Positions 12,424 through 25,160 are shown, numbered from the stretch's first letter. The stretch is 64,000 nt of DNA from Isoetes taiwanensis (GCA_021234155.1 JAJEKV010000111.1:2612968-2676967), one strand, 5' to 3'. Program-made: numbers and translations. The notes: generated from the sequence alone by a model not told the origin.

Positions 12424-15271
12424 ACTAGCTTTCTTTTCTCTACAAAATGTAAATGATTGTGCGTCAAAACATGTGCTCAGGCCAAATTTTCAAATATCTA
12501 ACATAATAACAGGGGGTTTCTTTTGTGTTTTTGTACGATATTTACTAAGGTTTTTCTATGATTTTGTTGCCGTATTCAACTAGATGTACTAAATAGTATT
12601 TCTAGAGTGCTTCATTTTTTGGCCGTTGATTTTTTATGAGAGGTAGAATTGTATGGCCGTGATTAAATTTATCTATATGTCACAGGCTGGACCACAATGC
12701 TTTTTTTATATCTACCATTCAACCATAGAACCCTTTTATTTAGGGTTTTTGTTGGCCACCGTTTCTGATGTTGTGCAGGGCGAGAAGAGAAGGCCCCCGT
12801 TCCGAAACTAGTGGCTATGGCAGATTGCTAAGGGAAACAAGAGTGATTCTAAAACTGCATCATTGACTTGCATCGTTGGTTTTTGTTTGAAACAGGCTGT
12901 TGCTAGTCACAACACGGTTTCACAGAAGGTGGGCTTATTATATAATATCAATCAAAGTTTCAACTGAAGGCTTAGTTTCTGTGTCTTAACAAATAAAATC
13001 TCATGTATGTCTAGCCAAATTTTATTGGAGCAGAGATGCACAAGGGTGTGACTACTGGTCAGAATAGAGCTCCAGTGGTTCTAGATCAAAAGGCACAGGT
13101 AGCGGACTTTCCGAGCTTGCTGTTGTCAGTGGAACTGGCGACTTTTGGGGAGTAAAAGGTTGGGCCAATCTCCCCATGTTGAATATAATTTGCCTGATTC
13201 TAGCCTCCTTATCTTCTTCAGTTGATCTAGCCTCCTGTAACCAGGATCTCAGCTCCTGACCTTGTTCATTTTGCTCAATGATTATGTTTCTTTTGTTCAA
13301 ATAACTCCAGATGCGACAAAACCTATGTTTTTATGACTATGTAGTCTCTATATGGTAATTGGTATTCCAGTTTTTGCTTCTAAAAGATGCTGTCAATTCA
13401 TAGACATAATTATGAAGCATATCTGGTCATTCGAAAAAGTTCTAATGATAATTCTGAGTCCCTTTTCAAAGGAATTCTTTTGCTCTATGCTAGTCTAACT
13501 TTGGGATTATAATGATGGTATTGTATGATGGCTGCAAAAATTTCAATCCATTATATGTCTTTTAACCGATGGAAGGTTACTTGTAACTGAATAGGTCTAT
13601 GATTGCTGAAGGTTTCTCCTAAACCGATGGTCTGAGCATTCTTTAAAGCAGCAGCTTGCAACAGGTTTCTTGAAGTCTTGGGGCATGAATTCAAATGTTC
13701 TTTTGAGTATGGTATTGATGAAAGTGTCTGATATTTAAATTGTCTATCTGCTAACAATATGGTTAGAATAGAATAGAATAGAATAGTGTTTTTAACGTCC
13801 ACGGAGACCAATAGGTCATGGGACCCATACAATGGGCTAGTACAATCATTACTACTAGGATTAAAAAACCCCTGCCTCGAAAGGTTTTCAAGGGAAAAAC
13901 CTTTGCAGTAATGATGATACTAGACAAACAGAGATAATGACTACTGAGGGCTCAGTAATTGTCTAGAACCTCAAGTATGTATAATGCCAAGTCATGCACA
14001 GATGGTGCTCTGAAAAGTTGTGGAAGCGTGGAATGGAATGCTAAGGTCAAAAAATGATTCCGATCTATCTCAAAAGCAGGGCAACTCAGAAAATAAGGAA
14101 GAAGAAAATAAGGAAGTTGACCATGGGGCATAAACCTGTGAGTGGAAGGTTCTGATAAACAGTGATATGGCACTTTGTCAAATCCTTGCAAGATGGCTTT
14201 CAAATATAGCTTGTTTCATGACTTTTCAGTAGAAAGTTGTTTATGATAACCTCTGTTACACAGATATGGTTGCAGGACTGCATACACACACTACATCTTT
14301 GCATCATGCGACCTATTGAAATGAATTGCCTTGTTCCTTTTATCAACTAATTGTGATTATTTTGCATTCAAAGGATCAGTTACAGCACTAAAAAAGTGTA
14401 CATGCTAGATACTGATAACCAGCTTATTGTGCTATTGAAACTAATGTCGAGTGAGACATCTGGTGTATACAAGAACTGCATTAAATTAATAGGGTTGGCA
14501 GGGACTATACCAATAATTATAGACAAATGAGAAGGTTCCAATCTAAAGCATAGCCGCCTAGATCATATGTGCACGGATATGGGCATATGTGTTTGTTCAT
14601 TATTAATAAATTCTATTATTACATGCTACCTCATGTATTAATATTGCTATTGGTATAATATTATATGTCTAGTTCTATGCAATGTTTTCGTTTCCATAAT
14701 TTGAGCACCTCTAGTTTGTTAGATTTGTGAGGCTATGATATACCATCCATCATTAGAGTATTAGGTAATGTCTATATCTACACCCCTACACCATCCTTAA
14801 GGCCCCGAAGGGGCCAAAAATTTTTTTAGTTAACACAAACCATTAACACACAACTAACATTATTTAACACAAACCATATTTAAATTAAAATCCCCCTTAA
14901 ACCCCCTTTGGTTTGGGTGCATATTCACACGGGGGGTTATGTAGGGCAGCGAGAGCCTCAAAAAATTTACAATACATGTACAAAATTAACACCATTAAGT
15001 ACATTCTCTCAAAACTTATAGTATTTTGTAAACCTTAATATACAATATACAAAAATTTGTACATGCATACCCCACAAACGAGGGTTGCTATGTACGGTCC
15101 AGATCTTGGAATAAAGGGAAAATATGCCTATCCGACAACATTATCAACTGATTGTGCATCAAAACATGTACTAAGGCCAAATTTTAATAATGGCTGTTCA
15201 TTCTTGGTTAAAGAAGATTGGAAGATGAACAATATTATCGAAGGCGGCTTTGAAGATGAACATCACTAAAG
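12424..15271. other. Intergenic region without recognised gene
   Basis: Frames such as 13052-13300 (minus, 82 aa, polar) have no recognisable domain. An (AATAG)n run lies near 13766-13787. A GGCCCCGAAGGGGCC palindrome lies at 14801-14815 inside a C/G-patterned stretch (14770-14960) that resembles MITE termini, but no duplication was found. The phrase GATTGTGC.TCAAAACATGT recurs at about 12454 and 15151. Confidence 0.35.
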
Positions 15272-15320
15272 GTCGCTTTGGACAAGTGGTTAAGGCGTAT
15301 GCCTATTAAGTACATGAGGG
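15272..15320 (+). pseudogene. tRNA-Ser-like 5' portion
   Basis: The sequence GTCGCTTTGGACAAGTGGTT, then AAGGCGTATGCCT, matches the 5' half of plant tRNA-Ser with its box A. The anticodon position reads ATT instead of GCT. The match fades in the variable arm, and no convincing T arm or acceptor 3' strand follows. Likely a truncated pseudogene. Confidence 0.5.
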
Positions 15321-15741
15321 ACTATACATGAGGGGCCTATCACGTGGAATGGCCGACCTCGGCCGTTTCATAGCGTCAGGTAAGATTTTAATAGGCTGCA
15401 ACAGGTCTTCAACAGAGATTTTCGCAGGAACAGGTCGATCAAGAATGCGATCCCATTTTCCATTCTTGATTAGAATGGTCGCCACATGGTAGCCATTCAT
15501 TGGAAATACACAAGAATGAACACCAACTTACCTTGACGTATAAAAAATATTTTGCAACATGACTTGGAAATGAAAGCACTATTCCCAACCCCCCATTCCA
15601 CAAACGTCAAAAAGTCACGAATATTGTGCACCACTAGAACAATCTAGATTCCGCTATTCTACACTCAACGTACGCATACGTATAGAGATCGTATACATGC
15701 TTAATAAGCATAACGAAAGACTTGGAGAAAGAAGAACGGTG

Positions 15742-17331
15742 ATGGCCTCTACCAGTGTGGCGCTAGTAACTCCGGTTTCGGTTGCCATATCCAGTAGCAA
15801 TAGGGTTTTAAGTATAGGTAAAAGCCGCCATTCGAGAGGACTTTTTATTGGGTTTGCCCAAAAACCAGCACTTCTTCGTAGCCCAGAGTTTTCTTCCTTG
15901 AACCCTTCCAAACCCCAGCTGCGCCATACTTTGCATAGACATAGGCAATTTCTTGTGTTTCTCTCTCAGGAGCAACAGCGAGCAGCACCTGAATCTGAAG
16001 CAGAGGTATCTTTATCTATTCCAGCATTCAAACATTTTGGTTGTCTCTGCTGATAATTGAAGGGTATGTTTTACTGATGAATAAGTGGTTTTCTGTTGAT
16101 GAACAAGTACGAATTGATTTGTCCAAATATTGGCTATAGTGGCCCATTTAAGCTAATCAAATCAAGTATCATTTCATGTAGTCTTATGCATATAAAATGC
16201 TGTTTCAATTCTTGAATTGATTTAGCTCTTGGAACCTAAAAGCTGAGTTCCTAGATCAGGAAGCTCTTTTACTAAGCAATTGCAAGCTCATCTATCTTGT
16301 TTAGCTCTTATGTAGTCTTTGTGTTATCCATAATAAATTTCTCATTTTCCTATTAAAGAACAAGTCTAGGTTGAAACCTTGAAACAGATTAAAAGCAACG
16401 ATTCTCTGTTTTGGTTTTAAAAATTAAAATAAAAGTTTCATAGGTTTACTTTTAGTACTAAAAAGTTCATATTATTTTCTTGATAGGAAACCAATGGGAC
16501 AGCTAAGGCTGAACCTGAGGTCGAACTATTAACAAGTGAGATGGCAGAAGATAGTGAGAATGATGATAAGTCTTTAACGCTGACAGAAGCCTTGTTGAAG
16601 AGATATAGAAGAGCTCTTTCGACAAATGATGAAGCAACCATCCTAGATGTACATGCTCAAATAACTGCAATACATGCAGAGAAGGATACACTTTCTGTAC
16701 GCACTGCTACCTTGCATGAGGAAGTTGCACTTGGAAAGGAAAGGATACTGAGGCTCAATGCTGATTTTGACAACTTTCGCAAAAGGTCGCAGAAAGAGAA
16801 ACTTGATTTAGCAAACTCTGTTCGTGGGGATGTGATTGAAACATTGTTGCCCATGGTTGATAACTTTGAGCGTGCAAAAGCAGCAATAAAAACAGAAACT
16901 GAGAAAGAGAAAAAGATAGACAGCAGTTATCAATCGATTTACAAGCAATTTGTTGAGATAATGCGTGGATTTGGGGTGTCGGTTGTTGAAACAGTAGGAA
17001 AGAAATTTGATCCTGAGGTAGGTAACTAGGTTGAACATTTCTTATAGTTAAGTGATCTGTAACTGTCAGAAGGTTTGAATAACTTTTTGATTGTTAACAG
17101 CTACATGAAGCAATAATGCGGGAGGAATCTACTCGATTTCCTGAGGGTATAGTGAGCCATGAATTTCGCCGAGGATTCAAATTAGGACACAAGCTTCTAC
17201 GCCCCGCGACGGTGAAGGTCTCTTCGGGTCCTCCAGCGTCAGTTTCTGAAGCAGATCCTGCATTAGATGAACCATCCCCTTCTCCAAGGACTGAAATCCC
17301 TATTGAAGAATCAAAATCGGATGCAGAATGA
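15742..17331 (+). CDS. CGE1: GrpE-type nucleotide exchange factor, chloroplast-targeted, 3 exons
   Basis: GrpE releases ADP from Hsp70; this copy has a plastid-type leader, so its partner is probably stromal Hsp70. Exons read 15742-16005, 16487-17017 and 17101-17331, each with GT-AG borders and phase 0 joins, giving about 341 residues. The first ~70 residues (MASTSVALVTPVSVAISSSN...) are rich in Ser, Ala and Arg and nearly free of acidic residues, like a plastid transit peptide. A long coiled-coil helix follows, then the GrpE core with RLNADFDNFRKR, ETLLPMVDNFERAK, and the beta domain HEAIMREE.. RRGFKLGHKLLRPATVKV. These match family landmarks in order. The acidic tail of about 35 residues is longer than in bacteria. 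The start ATG at 15742 is preferred over 15697 because it begins the transit-like segment. No lesions were seen. The symbol is by family analogy. Confidence 0.93.
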
Positions 17332-18235
17332 GAGTTCTTTCTTGGCTGTAAAATCAAAAGTCTGATGAAGAATGAGAGAGTTCTTTCTTGACTGTCAAGT
17401 TTAGGTCTACAGATGCAAGTGATACTGAAGATTTGGCTTTATGGTCTGGAGAGTGCTTTATGTGCATATTGTAGAATCATGTCTATAATGTGGTACTCAT
17501 CAAGGTATACGGATTTTGTGAACTCACTTCACAGGATACAAAAAACCACTAAAGTATCAGAATGCAGTTCCTTTGCTATGTCCCCACCTTTTCTCGTCAA
17601 TCTCACTTTATTCTAATGCCAACTTTTAATGCATTAGTTTATTTTGCCAGAGAATCGATAAAGCTATTGAAATATCTCTAAAGCAAGTGAAGCAGATAAA
17701 GAAAATAAGATTATCACAATTCTGTGGTCAGTGCAAGGTTGCCATGCAAAAGACACAGATCCAGTGTTCTAGCAGGGATTGCATGGAATGCAGATTTGTC
17801 CATCATAATTGCAAGTATGGAGCACTGAGTGCAGATTTGTCCATCATAATTGCAAGTATCGAGCACTGAGTGCCGTATTGTAATTGTGGGTAATTCAAAT
17901 GATAGAACACCAAGCAATGTGAAACATTGTATTTGGAAGAAACAATTTAAGCCATGTTCAACAAAGGGCGATTAGACTAGTATAAAGTTTGAGTTGCCAG
18001 ATCCAAAATATTCTACAATTTTCTAGCAATTCTGTAATTGGTGCATTGTCAAACTTGTTGGTTGGTGTTTTGCCGGGAGTGGGTGTTTAGCGTTTAGCCG
18101 TTTAGAAACCGTTCTCTCTAAACAACTTGACATTGCTGGCACGTGACATTAAACAACTTGACATTGCTGGCACGTGACATTGTGCAGCATGTAGCTTAGA
18201 ATTCTCCTTAAACTACTTGACATTGTAGCATGGAG

Positions 18236-18320
18236 AATAGAATAGAATAGAATAGAATAGAATAGAATAGAATAGAATAGAATAGAATAGAATCGAATCG
18301 AATCGAATCGAATCGAATCG
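18236..18320. repeat. Compound pentanucleotide microsatellite (AATAG)n(AATCG)n
   Basis: About eleven AATAG units are followed directly by six AATCG units. A short run of the same AATAG unit occurs near 13766. Confidence 0.95.
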
Positions 18321-18470
18321 AAAGAGCTAGAGCATAGCATAAGGGATTGTTGTTGGACCTAGAGATACATGTTAGAATACAATAACACAAGCATTTTAAC
18401 AAAGTTTGGCTGCACATTATGGACGGGTTTTACAGTGAACCTTTCACCGCTAGTGTTGCTATTCAACTAG

Positions 18471-18515
18471 TGTAGAAGATATACACATATGACAAATATG
18501 TGTATATCTTCTACA
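18471..18515. other. Perfect 20-bp-arm hairpin
   Basis: The left arm, TGTAGAAGATATACACATAT (18471-18490), is exactly complementary to 18496-18515 across a 5-nt loop (GACAA). There is no coding context. It lies 128 bp upstream of the LTR element. Confidence 0.9.
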
Positions 18516-18642
18516 TGTCTAGTATGTACAATGTACGGTAAATACATAGTGTCCACTTGTTTATAATGTAGATATATGTCCATAGATGCAACAATGTAGA
18601 TGAGTTAAACATTTGTTAAATTCTTTACAAAATTTGTGTAAT

Positions 18643-19250
18643 TGTTGTGCGTTTTTTCTTGACTATTTTTGCATGATGTGCTTAAATTGATGAAATGTGT
18701 GCATAAATGGAGAACAATATGGGTGTAATGTGGAGAAAATGTAAACAATGTGCAAATATTGTGGATGAAGCATTTATGATGTATTGAAGTTGAACTTATG
18801 GACTTGAAGGTGTATAAAAGTCATTTTCAATGGTTAAAGCATGGGGGTGAGGTGGCGCAATCCTAGGAGACATGTAAGTTATTGGAGATCTAATGGTGGA
18901 GATTGTTCAAAGATGAAGGGCTGAGATTTGTTGTGTAAGTTTAAGAGGAGGGGTACGTCTCCTCATTCTCTCTCTCTCACTCTTGCTCTTGAAGAGATTA
19001 TTTTGTTGTAGAGTGCATCTTCCATGGAAGAAATTAACAATAGAAGAGGAGGAAGAACCTCCAGATTATCTCGATTATTATTTGGTTGTGCAATTGAGGT
19101 GTCTTTGATCTCTTGTTCCATTCTTCAAATTCTTCTCTTCAATTCTCGTGTCTTGTTTTTTGAGTAGTTGCTGGTAGAGTGTGGCGCAGCCTGATGCATA
19201 TATTTTGCATTCTGCTCAGCTTGGGGTTTGGTCCATTAAGGTGGATTACA
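18643..19250 (+). repeat. 5' LTR (608 bp)
   Basis: Starts TGTTGTGCG and ends GATTACA. It contains TATAAAAG near 18811, a candidate TATA box, and a pyrimidine-rich CTCTCTCTCTCACTCTTGC stretch that would fall in the R/U5 region. Confidence 0.9.
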
Positions 19251-20782
19251 TAAGTGGGGGGCATTCCGAGAAGAAACAGCATTCTATTAGCATGATTTTT
19301 ATGATGATAATCTCAACTATATATAGCAGCATAAGGAATAAGGAGATTTGCAGACTTATTTCTTCTTCCAAATCATTATGAAGCAGACTAAGAGGTATGG
19401 TCCATCCTTCTGCTATAAATGAAGCATTTCAGAGATTTCTAGAATTCAATAAATATATGGCTTCTGTTCTTCCTTTGCCTGGCTAGTAAAGCTTGTACGG
19501 AGAGTTGTAAGCTTCAAGTTAATCCATATTCTCATAAACAGAATTATGTTGATATATCTCTGATTGTTAATTCTGAACAAAGAAACCGTCTGCTATATAT
19601 TCTGTGCCATTACCTACTCTGCTACCTGCATACAAAACAAAGCTTAATACCATTTCTTCGTCCTAAGCCTGCTAAAATTATCCATCAAATGCTTGTTTCT
19701 GATTCTACCTGAAGCTTTGCCACTCAATCTGTGCAATAGCCTTGAAAAAATAAATTTGTTGCCTTCTCTTTCACGCTTCAACCCGATTGGGCCGACTGCA
19801 TAAAAGCTTCGCAGCCATAGCCAAACAAACCCTGAGAATTAAAGGACGAAAAAGCTTGTGATCTTTCCATGCCATTCCTTGCCCTATTCTAAGTGTTAAT
19901 CCTTGCATAGAAAGAAGAAAAAAACAAGATAGAAATGTGGGACATAGCCAGAGCTTGATCTGAAGCCGCCGTTCTTTACCCTTGCTCCATCATACCCTAA
20001 CGGCCCTGCCCGCGCGCGCAGTAGAAAGAAGAAGAGGGACTATGGAAGAAAAGAAAAAAATAAATTGAAGATAAGGAAAAGTTAATTTTAACACATTTGG
20101 CAATGGTTAGTTGGATGCGTTGTTGGCTGTCAATTACTTGGTCACGAGTTCAAATCTTGAAGATGCATCTCCATGTTCTTTTTATTCAACCAAATACAGA
20201 AGACCCCAATACATCGTCATGTGCATTTATTTGAGTTTAAGTTGTATGTTCTCAAAATTTGTGAAGACATAGGTATTTTCTTTGAAGATCGAAGATCAAG
20301 AAACACTGGTCAGTATTTTGCTTTTGCAATGACAGAAGTTTAATATTTAAGTTATTCAATATTTGAAAGCATCAAAGGAAGTTGTACAAGTTTTATTTTT
20401 TATTTAAGTGATTATGGATGGCATGATGGATGTGCTGACCTAGAAAGGCAGCAGCATCCCATGACCTATGTAAAATGTGATGAAAAATTATAAGTGATGT
20501 GAAGGGGATAGAGCGCCATACTAGGCAGTAGAGCGAGGGTGCCACTGACCTGGATGGCATTTGCCACCCTATGATTGATGAAGATGAAGTGATGTTAGAA
20601 GTTTTTAGTATTTCTTTTCCTTGGAAGACTTCTATAGATGTTTTTGAAGACTTGAAGACATTTGGACATTGGATTTTTGTTAAGTTGTGATGCTATTTAG
20701 AGGACCAAGTTGAAGACATGAAGATCGAAGAAAAGATTTTGAAGAATTCATCGGGACGATGAATAATCTTGGGGGGGAATAA

Positions 20783-21389
20783 TGTTGTGCGTTTTTTCTT
20801 GACTATTTTTGCATGATGTGCTTAAATTGATGAAATGTGTGCATAAATGGAGAACAATATGGGTGTAATGTGGAGAAAATGTAAACAATGTGCAAATATT
20901 GTGGATGAAGCATTTATGATGTATTGAAGCTGAACTTATGGACTTGAAGGTGTATAAAAGTCATTTTCAATGGTTAAAGCATGGGGGTGAGGTGGCGCAA
21001 TCCTAGGAGACATGTAAGTTATTGGAGATCTAATGGTGGAGATTGTTCAAAGATGAAGGGCTGAGATTTGTTGTGTAAGTTTAAGAGGAGGGGTACGTCT
21101 CCTCATTCTCTCTCTCTCACTCTTGCTCTTGAAGATATTATTTTGTTGTAGAGTGCATCTTCCATGGAAGAAATAAATAATGAAGAGGAGGAAGAACCTC
21201 CAGATTATCTCGATTATTATTTGGTTGTGCAATTGAGGTGTCTTTGATCTCTTGTTCCATTCTTCAAATTCTTCTCTTCAATTCTCGTGTCTTGTTTTTT
21301 GAGTAGTTGCTGGTAGAGTGTGGCGCAGCCTGATGCATATATTTTGCATTCTGCTCAGCTTGGGGTTTGGTCCATTCAGGTGGATTACA
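20783..21389 (+). repeat. 3' LTR (607 bp)
   Basis: Direct copy of the 5' LTR with a handful of substitutions and small indels, preceded directly by the polypurine tract. Confidence 0.9.
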
Positions 21390-23080
21390 ATAATATTATA
21401 TTCCAAATGTAAAAAGCACCAGATGTATCATAATATAGTATTCAAGCATAACTACCTACATACAATCATGAGTATGATCTTCATAACAAGTGACCTATTA
21501 ATGGAGATGAATCAAAGACGACAACAACAATAAGAATTGTACAATTGCACATTGCATGGTATCGAATGAAAGAGAACCTTAATTGATTATTTTGTGCAAC
21601 ATGTACAAATTTAAGGATTAAGAAAATTCGTAAGAAGAATCAAGAAAGCTCATAAGAAGGAAGAATGTACCTGTGGTATATCTAAGTACTGGATGGGCTC
21701 AATTTTCTTCTAGTAAACATTTGCTATTTTGAAAACACTTTGGTACTTTGCAATTGAAAATCTTGAATGATATCATTTTTTGCTGATCAATTTACTTCTT
21801 TTTAATAGTTTGTCATCTAAAGCTTACACGTTCTTAGTTGCCATTATGATCTCTTGGATGCTTTGGTTATATTGCTTGGTGCTTATTGCCAATTTGTCAC
21901 AGTTGTTTGTAGGGATGACTAGTAAGAAGTCGTTCTTTCAAGTTATCGAGCAACATTCGCTTAACAATTGCCACCCGAGGCTTTCTTACTATTGGTTCAA
22001 AGAATGACTATAATCTAAAATCAGCAAGCAATTTGGATGCCAATATATACTAGGTCGAGGATCACTGGAGTGAAGCACATGACTGATTGATGGTTGAAAG
22101 CATGCTAGGGCATACCACTTTTGGAGCCTTATACAAAGTACTCTAGATACTCATTAGATACTCATACATCATGGAATAACTTCTTCTTTGTGACAATGAT
22201 TGATATAAAAAGCTCTTTCAGACATCCTTCTTCTACCACTTCCATACATGGGGTACTTCTAGGCACTTCTAGGTTACGTTTAGGTACTTTAATACTGATT
22301 AGGTACTTTGCATAATCCAATACCTAGACCAGCTATTTATAGACACTCTAGCTTGCTTTCACCTACATAAATGATTTTCTATTCTCAAATGTCTCCAACA
22401 ATCTTGTTACTGCTCTCTGATCTATTTTGCGGTGTTAATTGCAAAGTTCCACATATGCCTTTACTATCAATGTTCTGAAGAATCCTTTAGCAGATTGGGT
22501 TGGAAATTCGACTATATCCCTCGATGCATCAATCAACTTGAACATGCAAGAAGAACCTACAGTACCTAGTTTTAACTGGAGTTGCGTAAGCATACCCAAG
22601 CATAACAATATTTTCAAGATCCATATGAGTTTTACTTCGTTTGTGTATTGAATCCCTAGGATTAGCTAAAGTTTGAACTAGGCGGGGTGAAAACCAACCC
22701 CCTTTTACTATGAATTCTTATTTCAAAAGTTTATTTATGTTAAGTGAGTTCACTTAAAAAACTTGTCCATAATTATGGGATTCCTATTGTGTATGTCAGT
22801 AGTGATAATTTCCATCAGCCTCTCCAATGAAAACAAAACTTTAACTGACATGGCCTATTGTAGCAATAACTGTAAAATGTCCAGTGAAGCATTAAAAAAA
22901 AAACCAATTTATACAAAGTGGCACAGTTTCCTATAGACCTTTTCTTGTTTTTACCCCATCCATCTTAAGCTAAGTGTCTTAGAGATCATTCATAATCTTC
23001 TTATATTATAATATAAATGTTATACCGTATTGGATCGGATCAAGCCCTAATTTGAATGGTTGAGATCGTGTGAGTGCATT
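21390..23080. other. No gene recognised
   Basis: Only short frames without domain resemblance. A cluster of TAGGTAC/TAGATACTC words lies at 22140-22330. Confidence 0.3.
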
Positions 23081-23790
23081 TAAAGGGCAAGATTTATCGC
23101 ACGACTTCCCACCACCGTTTGGTTATGCTTTGATCTCTTAAGGGGAAAGGGAAATGGAAAAAGAAAAAGGGGGGAAAAGAAAAAAAGAGGAAAGGAGGAA
23201 CGTGAAGGACAAAAAGGCACGGAAAAAAGGGCGAAAGAGCAAGGGGAAAAGGGGAAAAAAAAGGGCATGGAAAAAAAGGGGAATAGGGAAAGGGTGAGGA
23301 AAGGGAAAATGGGAAAGGGAAAAGAAGAAGGGAGGGAAAGGGAAAGGAGGAAAGAAGATGGAAGGGAAAGGAGGAAAGGGGAAGGAAAAAGGGAAACAAA
23401 AGGGTGGAGAGAAAGGAAGGGAAAAAGGGCATGGAAAAATGAAAGGGAAACGAAAAAAGATGAAAGGGAGGGCGAAAGGGAAATTGGGAGAAAAGGGGAG
23501 GCCACGTGAAAAAGGGGGAGGGGAAGAGGGAGAGGGTGAAGAAAGGGAAAAAGAGATTTAAAAAAGAGTATGGGAAAAGGAGAAGGAAAAAAGGACATGA
23601 GAAAAAAAAGTGAAGAGGGAAGATGTGAAGACAGGGAAAAAGAGAAGTGAAAAAAAGTATGGGAAAGGGAAAATGGGAATAGGATGGGAATGGGATTGCA
23701 TTCGAAGGCCGAGATTTATCACACGACTTCCCACCAACCTGATTGGCCGTGCTCTGATCTCGTAAGGGGAGAGGAAAGAGGAAAGGGGGA
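23080..23790. repeat. Polypurine (GGGAAA-rich) tract between diverged direct repeats
   Basis: From about 23140 to 23690 the plus strand is almost entirely A and G. It is bounded by two diverged copies of a roughly 75-bp segment (core GATTTATC.CACGACTTCCCACCA) at 23088-23160 and 23710-23780, spaced 620 bp apart. The long minus frames across it (Phe/Pro/Leu/Ser only) and the plus Lys/Glu/Gly frames are artefacts of composition. The unit looks like a tandem satellite with its second copy cut short. Confidence 0.85.
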
Positions 23791-23849
23791 TGAAAGGGAA
23801 AAAGTGAAGCTACAAAATTTGTCTTAACCAGCTTCTTAACAATCTCCAC

Positions 23850-25160
23850 CTTTTGAACTCATTACAATGGCAAACTTGAGAATGAAGATATCTTTGATAG
23901 TAGCTTACAAGCGGGGCAAACATTTTGAATTCCGGATAGGTATAGGGCAGGTATGTGAAGCATCAAAATCAATGTGGGATGTAGCTCTAAAGCTAAATAC
24001 AACCAGCATAACTTTTCTCAGCATATTTTTGACAACTCAGAATACTTGTTAATTAGGTTATAAAAGGTTGGGATGAAGGCATCTTGGGCATAGATGGAAT
24101 CCCAGAATGCTGGCAAGTTTGTACATATTATCCTCAATCGCAACTAACCTCGCATACCATAAAGCTTTAAAACTGTTTGTAAAAACAACATTCTGTGATA
24201 TAGGAGGAAAGCGTACGTTGATAATACCACCTCAACTGGCATATGACAAAGAGCAGTAGGATGCAATGGAGGTAAGATGAATACAAGGGGAATGATTTTA
24301 ACTACTAGAAATGTAGAGATGTACAATTTTTATTATGCAGGTTCTTGTCTCATATATCTAAATTCCACACTCCACTTTGATGTGGAGTTCATTGGAAAGG
24401 CTCTTTATTTGAGCCTGATAATTTTGGCAGAGTTCTGATTGGATCCTCAGATGAGTTCTTACATGAATGACAACACACAATTTGGCCGCAAAGAAGTTGA
24501 AGTAGTTGTACTTTGATAATCCTCTTGGTGGGGAAAATAAAGCTATTTATTCATTTTGGAATATCAAAAGAACAGAATATGAGTTCTCAAGTTGCAGAAG
24601 TTGAATCACAATCTTCCATATATGATTCAATCAACTTATGACACTTTATGCAAAATAATGGACATGGAGTCACTGAATACAAGATCTGCTTGGTGCTGAT
24701 CATCTGCTTGGAATGCCCTCGGCAATAAAATATGAAATCTGAAAACCTTCAAACTGTTTTAGCTCACATATGGAGAAAGAGAAGGTAATTTCAGGCTTGA
24801 ACGCTTTCGACTGCATAAGTTATCAGAGCCTGGTAATTTTGATGGAGTAATGAACGTGGAATCCTCTTTACATGGACTAGCAACACATATTTCTCCCAAC
24901 AAATTTACCATTAGAAGATAAGCTATTGATCTATTTTGAACTGCTTTACAAAGTATTTCAATCACCATCCCATCAAGAGCCATCAATATGATTTTTGTGC
25001 TAGAAGTTCTCTGAAGAATGTAAAGCAAGAACTTGAATCTATGTGATAAAAGGCCTTGTAAGGGTGGAGGATAGAATGCCTTTTAAGGCTTTTAAGAGAC
25101 CTTATATGCTCTCTGAATTGCAATTTGCATATTTCTTAAAAGAAAGCATCATATTGTTGA
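23850..25160. other. No intact gene; possible eroded coding fragments
   Basis: Short frames on both strands, none recognisable. A patch near 24411 (GCCTGATAATTTTGGCAGAG) is echoed near 24827 (GCCTGGTAATTTTGATGGAG), suggesting a diverged local duplication. Confidence 0.3.

Larger units (their letters stand above)
17340..18640. other. GrpE downstream region with small repeats
   Basis: Holds the 3' UTR and intergenic DNA. A roughly 42-bp unit (GCAGATTTGTCCATCATAATTGC..) is repeated in tandem at about 17790-17873. The direct pair AAACAACTTGACATTGCTGGCACGTGACATT-like units lies at 18119-18181. No gene seen. Confidence 0.5.
18643..21389 (+). mobile_element. Non-autonomous LTR retrotransposon, 2.75 kb, near-identical LTRs
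   Basis: The LTRs at 18643-19250 and 20783-21389 begin TGTTGTGCG and end GGATTACA. They differ at only a few positions, such as T/C in GAAG.TGAAC and an AACAATAG/AATAATG patch. A polypurine tract CTTGGGGGGGAATAA sits immediately before the 3' LTR, fixing orientation as plus. The flanks are GTAAT and ATAAT, a five-base duplication with one mismatch. The 1.5-kb interior has no ORF resembling gag or pol, so movement would depend on an autonomous relative. The close LTR match implies recent insertion. Confidence 0.9.

Noticed and set aside
18149-18417. ORFs across the pentanucleotide repeat
   Set aside because: Translation of a microsatellite (SIRFDSIRFYSILFYS-type repeats).
23080-23849. Long minus-strand ORFs of 172 and 251 aa and plus ORFs of 80 and 67 aa
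   Set aside because: They consist almost only of Phe/Pro/Leu/Ser (or Lys/Glu/Gly/Arg) and arise from the polypurine tract; no real protein is supported.
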